From contig VZDJ01007749.1 of assembly GCA_008694505.1 (NCBI GenBank), forward strand, positions 1,470,712 through 1,534,711: DNA of 64,000 nt. The letters are read 5' to 3'. The notes below the pieces were generated by a model. That model saw nothing but the letters and a program-made list of their open reading frames with translations. It was not told the DNA's origin and did no database searches. The first letter of the stretch is position 1, and every line of letters begins with the position of its first letter. Shown here piece after piece: positions 1 through 12,142 of this stretch. The stretch comes from Cyanoderma ruficeps (lineage: Eukaryota; Chordata; Aves; Passeriformes; Timaliidae). The translations under genes and the position numbers were made by a program.

Positions 1-2939
1 AAAATATCTTGCAAAGCAATATGAAGTAAAGGAAAACCAATTTTAGTTGAAGACACTTTAAAAACTACTTTAGTTTTCTTAGAAATTTTCATCTAGGTGA
101 ACCTGTACTTTCTGAGGAAAAAAGATATTCTCAACCTTCTTTTCCCCAAAAATAATTAGCATTCAGCTAGTTAGAGTCTTGTCTTTAGTGTGATTGTGAA
201 AATATTTTAGAAAACTGACAGAGCTGGGTTGAATAATCAGCCATAAATAACAGTGAAATTGTACACAGGAAATTCAGTGACTGTTTTCTTCTCACCAACA
301 CAACTATAATTGGCAAAACAAAATTCAACCAAAGGAGATGAGCATTTGTTTTGCTTTAAGAGAGTCTCTTTCCTGGTGTAGTTTTCCAGGATTTTTGTTG
401 GCACATAAGACTATAGGATCAGGCCCAAAGAGTTGGTGTGTAGTGTAGTTTTGTGTTTGTGCAGTGGAGAATATCTAGTTTAGAGACTGCTTTTCAAGCA
501 GGGCTTCATCTTGTCTATTCTTTAATTTCCTTCCTTCTCTCTTTTCCTGGTTTTTGCCTGTCACATGGTTAAAATGACAGAGGAGTTTAAACAATAAAAC
601 AAAAGTCCTCAACTGTCTCTTTCTGAGAAGAGCTTGAAAAATTCAGGTGAATCAGCAAGAGCTATTTAAATAGTTCCTCATTTTATTCAACTGGAATATC
701 ATATGGCATACTTAATGTGCTGTCAGTGGATTTTCAGAAATATTCCTGTCCAAAATAGAGAGGTATCTGAAGCTCTATCGCCCTGGTCAGAAACTTTTTT
801 CTAGTTATTTCATTTTCTTCTTATTTAATCCTCTAGACAGAAGCATCTGAATATTTAGCACTCAGTAATAACTCAAACATAATTCCCCTTTATTCATGCT
901 TTACAGAAGTTTCTGGGAGCTTAACACGAGTTTTCCTTATTCTTGCAGTAATTTCCAGTTTTCCATAGTATCCTTTTTTAAAATTATTATTTTGAATTTT
1001 GCTTCTTGCCCATGGCCTTAAAAAAAATTAAGATTTTTAAGATTATTTAGGTTTGGAAAGGCACTTTTCTAACTAGTTCTACCAAGCATGATAAAACCCT
1101 GATCTCTGTGGAAGCTTCAACTGCTGTTTTATAGTATTTAAAAGTGGACTCTAGAATTTCTCCAGTTACTTTTTCTATTCTCATCATGTTGAAAAATGCA
1201 TTTGATGAACAACAGTGATAAAGACAAGTCCTAGGACAGCAGAAAAATATGATATGAGGGAGAAAATGTGATCTGTCTTTAAGATGTTGAGTTTAAATGT
1301 TGTTCCCATCATTTTAAAAGACCTAAAAGACTAATGGAAAACCAATGAAAAAAGAAGAGGCATTACAAGGAGAAAACAAGAAAGCATGAAAAGGAGGGCT
1401 CTGGGTGCTAGTTCTTTCTGTCGAAATTCCTTGAAATTATGTAACATTTATTATTTATTGCTTTGATTGCTCTTAGTCATTTCAGATGGGCCTAAACCTG
1501 TGTTATGTAATAATTTAGATAGTGCAAATGTAATGCAGGTGTGCATATGAAACCAAAATTTGGGGTTTTGCCTTACACCCATGTTATGAGGATTCTTGCT
1601 GGCATGGAGGTGTTTCACTTCTACAAGCAAATTTAGAAGCTTTAGAATAATCCTAGGAATTTTCTGACACGTTATTAAAGCAAAATGACAGAAAATGTAG
1701 AAAATCAGAAATGAAGAATCCATTTCCAGACATTTTTTCCAATAAACACACTATGTTTTTTCATGTATTATAGCTGATTAATATCTTAAACTTTTTTCCC
1801 AAAGTTTTTATGTATGATCCTTTACTGTGAGTAAAATGTAGGTGATAATCAGTTTTTTGAGCTACTAGGAGAAATGTAATTGAGAAAAAGAGTCTTGAAC
1901 AGTCATAAAAGTTTCAGAAAGGGATTCTGCAGTCATATTCTTTTTCCTTAGAGAAATGTGTTTAGTTAAAAATAGTCTTAATACAGCTGCTTATTTCACC
2001 TTGGAGACAGAAAATTGCAATGGTTGCTTCATAGTTAACCCACTTCTTTGAATCAATGTATTTAAAGAGGTGAAAACCATCAGCACATGAGGGAAGCAGG
2101 GTTGAGAAAAAGGGGGCTGTGAATGAAAGCCTTATCAATAAGTTATTTGTGGAAGGGAGAAAGGTGCAAATCATCAATTTCTGTCTGCTTAGTTTGTTTC
2201 CTCTTTGCCTTCTAAGTTTCTCCCTCTTTTATTTTACTGAATGTTATTTGTGGATAAAATTTAAATTAGGAGATGTTAATGGTTGTTGCAGAGAATTGGC
2301 TGCGTGGAGGAAAGCAAAGAATCTCTTGCAGGGAAAATAAAAAGCTAAACTGTTCTAATTTGAGAAATCATTAATTGACAAGCATGCTGGTGGTTGGTAG
2401 CACTGTTTTCAGAAAGGCCCTATCAGAGATATTTTACTGCAAATGTTATAAAAAAGGGTGAAGAGCCACACAGTCCAGGCCTGAACCCTCTTCTGTATCT
2501 CTGGAAAGAAATTCTGTCAGGTCTCACAGATCTGCTCACCAAGGACCATAGAAAGCAGTAAAGTGTGTCCTTGTATTCTGAGTATAGACCTTTTACCGAG
2601 AGCACGCTGGTAGATACCTGCTTTTGCTAAATTATCAAAATTTTTGATGTTAACCAAAGTTAAAAATTGTCATGAGAAGAGAAACATACAAGGAGGCAGG
2701 TGTGAAGAGAGCAGTTTAGAGAAGCTTGAGCGCTTAATGGCATTTAATATTCTTTGATGTACCATTTTCTTGCTCTCCATTTTCCTCTCTTACCCAGAAT
2801 ACAGAAGAGGCCTGGAATTCACTGCACAAACCATCGTAATGTACTTAATTTGAGTCATTCTTGTTTACATTTATTTTAGATCCAGAATTGTCCTTGTTAT
2901 TTTCAACCATTAGTATTCTTCAAAGAAATCTGTCCGATC

Positions 2940-3240
2940 ACGGTGAGTGACTGGCTGGGGTTAATGGCCCTTGGCTCAGCTCCTCCTAGCTGGTCATTAG
3001 TCTGCAGGAAATGCTCAGTGCCTTAATTGTTATTGCTTAATTAGCAACCTCTTCTATCGAAGCAAGTGCCAGATGACCTGAAATACAATGTATTCAATGT
3101 ACACAGCAACAGTCATTTTCACTGAAGGTTTGAGCTATGCCATAGGCAGATAATGGTGCAAGTGAAACAAAGCATGGGAAGTTCATATATACTCACATAG
3201 CATGGGTTATGCCACTAAAATATTCTAAAATACCATTCTG
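2940..3240. other. Candidate conserved non-coding block
   Basis: No repeat signature and no coding frame. The block is less AT-rich than its flanks and dense in homeodomain-type TAAT cores (for example CCTTAATTG at 3021-3029 and GCTTAATTAGC at 3035-3045). It reads like the non-coding elements common in introns of neural genes. This is judged by texture only, with no alignment. Confidence 0.25.
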
Positions 3241-3389
3241 CTGATACGATGGTTGACAAATGTGTTTTCTTAGATTTCTGGGATGGCACTGGTTTAAATC
3301 AGTGATTAACCAGAAACCTAAAATTTAAAAGGAGAAAATCTGTATTTGCCTTATCCCTCATGCAATTTAGTGTTCCACACTTCTAATCA

Positions 3390-3670
3390 ATGCTGCCATT
3401 ATATTTCCAGTCTGTCAGTGGTTAGCTGTGGCTTTAATCACTGCAGAGTCTGTGCGAATGCACAAAAAACAATCCCAGAGCACATTCCTACACCATTAGC
3501 ATGCATTTTTGCTTAATTCCTGGGTCATGAGAATCTGTTCTCTGCACCCTTGGGCATTCACTTCTCTGTTGTGCTTTGTTTTCTTTTCCCATCCTTTGCC
3601 TAATTTCAAAAATTGCATGTTTTGATCGCGATCCCTTGTAACAGTAATTAACTCTTCTGAGTGCATGTGT
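3390..3670. other. Second candidate conserved non-coding block
   Basis: Balanced composition, no repeat signature. It includes a partial palindrome GATCGCGATC at 3624-3633 with a CpG pair, rare in this CpG-poor intron, and further TTAATT cores. A regulatory element is possible; evidence is texture only. Confidence 0.22.
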
Positions 3671-5137
3671 GGTACTTACCCCATACTGGAGTGTTACACA
3701 CTCCTGGAGTTCCAGAAGTTACATACCCCTGGTGTGTAATATACCAGAATATAATGTAGAGACAACACAGCACACCGACAAAGGAACTATTAAAACTTGA
3801 AAGTAGACATGCATCCTTGCAATGGACTTTATAGAAAAACAGGAATTATTTATTTGTTGAATGTAGACTACAAATATGAATGTTTTGTTAATGTGTCAGT
3901 TTTCATTTTCTAAAATTTCATATTCCTTGGAGGTAAAATCTCAACTCATTTGATACTTTTCCATGTGAAATAGTAGGGAACGTTCTACAAATATGACCTT
4001 GACTAGTTTGGTTTTTGTCTAAAACTACTTATAGTAACCGTTCATCATCAGTATAACTCATACTATTGAAGTCAATGGAAATAGGACCAGTAATACACAA
4101 GGGCTGAGATTCATAGAGATAATTTTGCAAATATAATAGTTATGGATGCTCTTTTCAAAGAGAAAATTAGATTACTTGGATTACAAGCTGGAGAAACTCC
4201 ATAAATGTGGATGGTTCAGCATATGTAGAGTTTGAGTCCTGTTTCTGTAATAATTTTTCACACATTTTTTTGACTCGTCAAATGGCAGCTCAGCTGTTCT
4301 ACTTTGCTCTGTAATACCACTGAAAGGCCAACTGTCCTAATCCACAGACACCAGTGCCAATGCCCATCTGCTTGTAGTAGCTGAAAAAAAAAAAGGGAGC
4401 AGAACAAATAGAAATCTTAACAAGCTCATTTTAGCTGCACTACTGGATTTTGTTAAGTTTCTGGAAATTTTAAGTACATAGAGATATTATATGTTTGTCC
4501 AGCTGTAGTCCCACATGGTAGTAACAGAAAAAACTGTGTCTCCTAAAGTGGGAGAAAGTGTTGCCCTAAGCATGTACTGAGCCATTTAGTAGCTGTGCAT
4601 AATTTGTTTTAGTTCAAACTGTGGATAAGATATTCAGCTAAGTTGAACTTGGGGACTTCTATTGCTAATTGGCCTTCAAAATCTGTTTTGCTTTGACTTA
4701 TCTACTTATTTACAGGTTAAAAAATGTTCTGTTTACTTTAACTAAAGAACTACCAAAAGTACTCAATATAAATGTTATTAAAAACTGAGCCTGTTCTTAA
4801 GTCTAGATAAAACTTGTGCTAACCTAAAAAGAAAGCTAGCAAAATCAAATTCATCTCAGAGCTGAGGAGACAGATACCTACTTTTGGTCCAGACCAACAA
4901 ACATTAGAGAAACTCATAAGATAATAAAGCCCTGTAGCATTTATGGGAGAGTGTGACAAAAATGCTTTTATAATTTATCATACTCTATGAATGCCATGGG
5001 AATAAGTGTTTCCTTTAAGTATTTGGCAAACAGTGCTAGTATCCATTCAAAAGAGTAATGTTCCATTCAGAGAATTTTGTCTTGTAAGCACTCATGGAAA
5101 GAGCAGCCAGCAATACAATGCCTTCTCTGCAATTCTC

Positions 5138-5161
5138 CTTGACTACATTAATGTAGTCAAG
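5138..5161. repeat. Perfect 24-bp palindrome
   Basis: CTTGACTACATT followed at once by its exact reverse complement AATGTAGTCAAG, with no spacer. After a 3-base insertion on the right side the symmetry continues for four more bases (CTCC at 5135-5138 against GGAG at 5165-5168, overlapping the core by one base). It could extrude as a cruciform or fold as a stem in RNA. No transposon ends are recognised. Confidence 0.9.
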
Positions 5162-6258
5162 ACAGGAGCTTGAAATGAAGAAGAAACGAGCAGCTGGTAT
5201 TAAAACAACAATTAGATGCAGAAAGATCATCTTGTCAGTAGAGCAGAAGTTTATGGTTATTATGTGCTTGTACTTGTTAGTTTTCTGGTCTGTGTCTCTA
5301 AGCAAAACTCTCTTGCAGTTTGAAGCAAAGTTCTAGAATCTTAAATAGATTTGCAGCTGTAAATGGGGTTCACATGATAGACAAAATCATCTCTTTTCCA
5401 ATCACTGTGTGAACTGCTGTGCTATCTTTTCTGTGACTGAATAAATTGTGCTATAGGGACTGGACAAGCCTTGTTAGTTAAATAGGTCCCCTGGCCTCAG
5501 TGACACAACCTGCAGGATTTCAAGTCTTATAAAGAAAATAAATACATTACCTGTAAGATAGTGAAGTGATGTATATGTGCATAAATATGCACCTAATTAG
5601 TAAGTAATATGGGCCTATTTAGTAAGGGAATATAGATGCAGCTGAGCAAATAGATAATGGTTTACGTAAGTCTGTTTGCAGCTGTGGTGAATTGTCTCCT
5701 AATCATGTTGTTTCAGCTTGTTGCCTGCACAGAGTATTGAAGAGAATCTTATTTCTGCTCTAGCAATCACTAAATTTTCAGAGCAGTACTGTTAGATTCT
5801 TTGTTCTGTTAGATATCAAAACTTCAAATTCATAGAGTGTCAATGTCCTTAAAATATATATATTTGTAAGTCTTAGTCTTGGTATTGCAATATAATTTAG
5901 ATGTCACCTTGGTGCCATCTTGGTTTGGGGTTTTTGTGCTGAAAGTGGAAGATTATCTTAGCAATAATTCTCTTACATATGAATTTTATACTTAGCTTAT
6001 ATTTCTATGTTTACAATATATCTGAAGTTCAGTGAAATGACATTTAAGGAGCTCTGCATGGTTTTGCCGAGCAGTTCAAAATTTTTCATCAGAAAATGGA
6101 TACTTTCCTCTCTGAAGATGCATAAACTGCAACAAGGTTCTACATAATTTTTCATATTTTCAATATATTGTGTAAATGAATTGGTGGAAATGGGGTTGTC
6201 ATCATGACATATAGAAAAAGTTTCCCATGTCCAGTTATACTATTTCTATGCTTGGGGC

Positions 6259-6277
6259 TTTTTTTTTTTTTTTTTTT
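6259..6277. repeat. T homopolymer, 19 nt
   Basis: Uninterrupted run of T after CTTGGGGC. No retroelement body is recognised on the adjoining minus strand. Confidence 0.9.
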
Positions 6278-9200
6278 GTGGTCAGAAATGTATATAGTTC
6301 TCACATTCAAACATACTATCTTATAGAGCAGAGTTCAGGGGATGAAAAAAAGCTACTGTCCAATTTTGTTAAAATTACCAATATCAACTCACTATAAACA
6401 AACAAATATTTGTACAAGCATGGAGTGCAGCTGATCAATACAGTACTTCATCAATACTTTTGTCTGTAGCTACACAGCTTACATTTTGCAGAAAGGTGGT
6501 TTAAGATTCATTTTTAGTTGTGATTACTTTTTTTTTTTGCAACAAAGAGAAAAGCAGAGATAAAGTCTGCACTTCTGATCAGGCAACCATTCTTTATGTA
6601 TCCATCCTTCAAGAAGAATATTAAGGATGAATGGTGTATTTTCTGCTTTGCATTTGTTGCTTCTGTCAGATCAACCTTGCTTCTCATTCAGATTAACTTC
6701 ACACAAAGCATCTGTCAGTCATTCTCTTTCACTTCAGCAGTGTTGTGATATTTCTTGAAGTTATAACGACTTCTGCAATTTAGTCTGCTTTTTAGGAAAC
6801 CATATACTTGAATGACACTTGAAAGTAGAGGCAATTTTTTCTTTTCTCTTTCTAAATTCTTCCATTGCAACATTGCATACTAGGTTGATTCCATATAGTT
6901 GTTACACCGATGGAGAAAATAAGTCATTGCCTATCTAAAAATTGTTTCTCTAATCATAAAGAACTATTAAATGTACAAAAGTTCTTATCCAAAATATCTT
7001 AAAGGACATCTGGCCTTTACACCAGGGAAGAACTGAGACAGAGGCTTTTTTCCTGTATTTTCCTACAAATCAAATGCAAATACATTTGCCAGGAAACAAA
7101 GAGAAAAATAAAAGCATAAGATAAAAACCATGGCTTAAGCTCAGACATGTAAAATATAGAGATGGCACAGGACTTTTTTCCATCTATGGGTTAGGTTTTT
7201 GCAAGTGAATTCAAAGACTGTAGGCATGCATTTTGCTGTCTGATGCAGATGAATTGTCAAAATGCAATGTGGCAGTTTAATTGATTGGAGATCTAACAAA
7301 TTTTTCTACAAACACAGGGACAAGACATTTTTGAAAATGCTTTTTCAAAAATGCATGACTGATATTCAAAGATTTAGCAACTACTTACCATTTTTATAAG
7401 ACTTCTTGAATATCATTTAAACATTTAAAATTATTATTTTTTTTTTCATCAGTGGCACTTGATTTTTAAAGATAACACCTGGACCAGACTACTTCCCTGT
7501 GTACCAGATAGAATGGTAACTAACCCTATAACTTTGTAGGTATTAAATAGTGTGTATAATTGAGTCATAAATTCATGCTTACCTTATTTGGAAAAAATAG
7601 CAAAGCTGTAATTACAAAAATGTGAACAACTCTTATGTATAACTAAAAAAAAATACATATATGTAGCACTTTACTGCACACTTTATATTATTTAACGGAT
7701 CCTTGGCATTACTTTGTATAACAAATAGTAAAGCAGAACTTTAAAATGTTCTGAATACACTATACTTGCGCCTCTTTCTATCTTCTTAGTCTCCATTTAC
7801 AGTTTGGAATGCAGTAAAAAGAATTTCTACCATATGTCACAAATTCTAAAAATTTTCAGTATTGTGGTTTTTGCAATTGCATATTTAATGGTATATCTTA
7901 GACTACTGTGGATGTTCTACTGCATAATTTGGATTTTTTTCTCCTCTGTAGTTCATATGCTATGTTTGTTTAAATTAATTAATTACCCTATGATCTCTTG
8001 TGTCACTTTTGCCATAGACAAAGAACAGAGATAAGTATTGCAACTGCTAGTCCACCTCTCTTATTCAGTTTTTATCACTAAATATTTAAGCTTATTCTTC
8101 TTTTATTTGCAGTGATGGCATTAAAAAAACCCATAGAAAGAAAGAAAAATACCCAAAGACCCGCTGTACTTAATGGTTGAGTTAAGACAATGTCCAAAGA
8201 GTTTTGTGAATTTACCCAAACCGTGTCAAAATCAGGAAATTGTTAAAGGTTTACATTTTATGTTTCTGGTTTCTCGCGGGATACTGCTTTCATCTTGAGT
8301 GAAAAACAAGGCATAGTTATGTTAATTGGTTTTTAATTTTGGTTAAATTAATTTAATTCTGGTTTGGTGAATTGGTGAATGACACCATCATATATTGGTG
8401 AATGGATGAAAGACTTAAGAGAAAAAAATCTTAATGCTGTATCCATCTTTCCTTCTATGTTTTACCAAGCTTTAACCAATTGATATCTCTGCACAAACTG
8501 CTCTTGGAAACAGAGCAGTGGGAATGGTGCAGTTGTCAAATGGTATGAGGCGAGGTGAAGTGGATGTCATTTCTGCACTTCATGTCGTGGTGTCTTATCA
8601 GATCCCCAGTGGCTTTCTACAAACATTAAATTGGTCAGAATGTTCTTCTGCTGTAGAACAAGAAAGTTTTGAAGGAAATTAATTTGTGAATGTCATGCTG
8701 ACTGGTATTACTGCATGTAATAAAATAGACTATTTTAATTACATCCTGGGATGATCTAGACTATTAAATAAAAACGTTAACATCTTCCTAGCAACGAGAG
8801 CTGGAACATGTACAAATAAATGTTAGCTTTTGATTATGGAGACTCTTGGCTATTAAGGTTGTCTGTAACTTTATATCCAAATCAGTGAGGACTATAACGT
8901 CTGTGAATCATTGCTTTTAAGATACCCTGAGTTGTCAGGTATGGATTTACTCACAAAAGTTTTAACTTCTGTAATGTAAGTTCAATAATTTTATGGATTG
9001 TTCTTGAATAAAATATAGTTTTGCTAGCTAACGTTAAAAGTGAAAAAGGCACAATTGGGAAGCTGACACAGGTATCATCGTGATGATGAATCTAACTCTT
9101 TATTTCAGTTTTGCAGCTCATATTATCTGTTGAAAACCTCATAAAATTTACATAATTAAATTTTACCATACAATATTCATTGTTTTGCAATAGCATGCAT

Positions 9201-9531
9201 AAGACCAAAGTCTGTCTGATGTTAACCCAACAGTAAATCTGATGTAAATAATCACATTTCGTTCAAATCAAATTATTAACATTTTTAACCAAATAAGTGG
9301 AATGAATCTGTAATAGAACTTCTGATGGTACTTGCTATAGGTTTTCAAAAAAATAAATATCTTCCCCGCAGAATAACCCAAAATATAGAAAGATCCTGAT
9401 TCTGATCTCAAAATAATTTCATATACTGAAATCATACTTGATATAATACTTAATAAATCTTACGCCCCTCCAGTATACTATAAATTAAAATGAATGCATC
9501 CTCAATGCAGCTCATATCAATTGGCATGGAT

Positions 9532-9550
9532 CTAAAATCATTGATTTTAG
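9532..9550. repeat. Perfect inverted repeat, 9-bp arms
   Basis: CTAAAATCA, one T, TGATTTTAG. Short AT-rich palindrome without other context. Confidence 0.85.
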
Positions 9551-9760
9551 TGAAGCAATACAGTATTAAATCAGATATGGTCTTTGAATACAAGAAAATC
9601 TCGACTGTTTAATACAGTTATTGTGGTAGTTTAAAATAAGCAACAAAATACTGTCTTTAACAGATGGTGATACAATTTCTTTTAAATGAGTTCTGATAAA
9701 TCCCATATCTACAGGAAGATGGAGTTTTTCCCAGATGCATCATGTTAGTTATCATATATA

Positions 9761-10245
9761 TCATAGAATAGCCTAAGCTGAAGGAGATGCGCAAGGATCA
9801 AGTCCAACTCCTGGCCTTGCACAGGACAACCCAGAAGTCACATAGTGTCCCTGAGGGCATTGTCCGAACAGTTCTTGGACTCTGTAGGCTTGGTACTGTG
9901 ACCACTGCCCTAGGGAGCCTGTTCCAGTGCCCAGCCACCCTCTGGGTGAAAAAATTTTCTTAATCTCCAACCTAAACTTTCCCTGACACAACTTTAGGCT
10001 GTTGCCTCGGGTCCTGTCACTCATCACCACAGAGAAGAGATCAGTGTCTGCCCCTCTGCTTCCTCTCATGAGAAAAGCTTTAGGACCATGATAAGGTTTT
10101 TCCCTCAGGCTCCTGTTCTTCAAGCTGAACAGACCAAGTGATCTCAGCTGCTTCTCATGTGGTTTCCCCTCGAGGCCCTTCACCATCTCCATAGCCCTCC
10201 TTTGGATGCTCTCCAAGTGCTTTATATCCTCCTTTTATGGTGGCA
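9761..10245 (-). mobile_element. CR1 LINE 3' end, 5'-truncated
   Basis: On the minus strand this reads as the C-terminal end of CR1 ORF2 followed by the 3' terminus, which is at the left (TCATAGAATA, the complement of the CR1 ATTCTATG tail). A residual frame (9773-10216, minus) keeps the family's RRA...GLE...LGLFSL, DRTRGN and F-RLEIKK-F motifs and then drifts out of register. It is a dead fragment of the chicken-repeat-1 non-LTR retrotransposon, whose copies are typically 5'-truncated. Confidence 0.92.
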
Positions 10246-10279
10246 CTTGGTTCTATAGGTGAGACCTTTTTGAAAAAGT

Positions 10280-10665
10280 CATAGAATTATAGAATGGTTT
10301 GGGTCAGAAGAGACCTTAAAATCACCCAGGTCCAACCCCTGTGGTGTGGACACCTTCCACTCAACTGGCTTGGTCAGAGCCCCATCCAGCCTGGCTTAGA
10401 ACACTTCCAGGGATGGAGCAGCCATGACTTATCTGGGAAACCAGTTCCATTGCCTCACTACCCTCATGGTAAAGAATTTCCTCCTGATATGTAGTCTAAA
10501 CCTACTTACTTCAGTTTAAAGCCTTTCCCCCGTGTCGAAAGTCCCTCTCCAGCTCTCTTGTAGTACCCCTTTAGGTACTGCTGGGCCTCAGTAGGATCAC
10601 CTTACAACCTCCTCCAGGCTGAAAAATCTAACTTCACTCAGCCTTTCCAGTGTCTTCAAAAAGTT
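10280..10665 (-). mobile_element. Second CR1 LINE 3' end, tandem
   Basis: Starts with CATAGAATTATAGAATGGTTTGGG, the antisense of a canonical CR1 3' terminus with two tail units. It runs through the ORF2 C-terminal region (conserved CCCTTTAGGTACTG and CTCCAGGCTGAA blocks) before being cut off near 10665. Same orientation as the preceding copy but a different subfamily judging by sequence, so these are two insertions and not a duplication. Frames are broken. Confidence 0.93.
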
Positions 10666-11854
10666 CTTTAAGTGTTTGTCAGGCTTGACTATCTGGTTAT
10701 ATTCTTTTGTGAATTGCAGAACTGCCTTCAACTGCACACAAACCTTTCCCGGAGCCAATACATTCATGCTGGCAGAAACTTGGCATGAGAAGGAGCCAAA
10801 ACCATAGAAAGGTCCAAGCCTCTAATTTTTACAGCCATATAACACGTGTAACAGGTAGATCATCCCCATCTCTTCTTCCTTTTTGTTCCATATTTACAAT
10901 GCCTTTGCTATTGCAGATATAATAGATTTTACTTCATGCACTATCAATTTAGTAATAAAATCAAACCCCAAGTAAACACACAGAACAGACAGAAATGTTG
11001 AAAAATGTTAAACAAACATCATAGATTTGTTATCATAGGCAAAGTGGGTGGAATATTGACACAGGTTATGAAATGTGGTCATTTCTTCTTTGTATGTAAA
11101 TATATACCTAAGGTAATAATTTGTGTAATTAAGAATTGTAAGTGAAATGGTGATAGAACCTGTACTTTTAGGGGAATACTGTGAAGAGTGAAATAGCCTT
11201 TTTATGGCTTTAGCAGAATCTTGAAAATTTCAATGCATGCTGCAGGAGTGAAATGTGTTTGAGGAGGTAAAGTTTTGGGAAAGACTGGATATTATAAATG
11301 GGATGCCATATTTGGATAGCTGGAAAAACATTTTTTCATTATTGGATTTTACTTTGTTGAAGATATATGGAAAATCTTGCTTACATGATTTGACTAATGA
11401 AAGTTTTGGAGGCTGAAAGATTAAGGAGTAACTGGCAAGGTAGAATGTTCTCTAGTATATGGAAACTCAAGAATGATATATATGAAGATTTGTTTAGGGT
11501 ATTTGCAATTGTTCACTGATGGAAAAAAGTGGCGAAAAAAAGTCAGATTAGGCCATTGCCAGATTGTTTCTCTGCTATATTAGTGAGGTAGCTGAAAGAG
11601 GCCTGATTATTGTTTATCTTACTAGCCAAGCTCGAGCAGTCACAGAAAAAGCCTGACAATACAGGCTATTAAGCATGGTAAATTACCTAAGGCAGATCTG
11701 TAATCACTTGGCTAAGAAAAGCTATAGATGAGCTTTATCAGATTTTAGCCATTACAGATAATTCCCTGTCAAAAGGTACCGTGGAATAATATTTCTGACC
11801 TAGAAATCTATGGAAGAAGGATTAAGTTAAGACTATGATATACCTCAGGAGGAA

Positions 11855-12142
11855 ATGGGGACCCGAATTTATGCATTTCAATCACATTTCCTCACTGGTA
11901 TGAAACCTGGGAATGCAGAAGTGGCAATAGAAGCAGAAATAAATACAGTCCTACTGAGCTTGAAATTATTCAAGGGTGGCAAGTTTGTCAGTTTTACAGC
12001 ACACCTTCCAGAAGTGTTTACAATGCTAATAGAGTTATATAAAGAGAAACTTGTGATTTTAAAGGCCGCTGAGCCACAGTTTGCCCTCAGTAAAGTGGAG
12101 CAATCAGTTGCCAATACAGACACATTGCGCAGTGTAATATGA
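11855..12142 (+). other. Unassigned 95-codon open frame
   Basis: An ATG-started frame that is moderately balanced in composition, while the opposite strand is also open (11878-12123). I recognise no domain; a stretch of leucines and lysines near the middle is unremarkable. No splice sites or promoter were identified. It could be a decayed pseudogene fragment or chance. Listed because both strands stay open across the same 245 bases. Confidence 0.12.

Noticed and set aside
3694..3739. TTACACAC / GTGTGTAA inverted repeat as a mobile-element end pair
   Set aside because: Only 8-bp arms 30 nt apart, with no target duplication and no related copies nearby.
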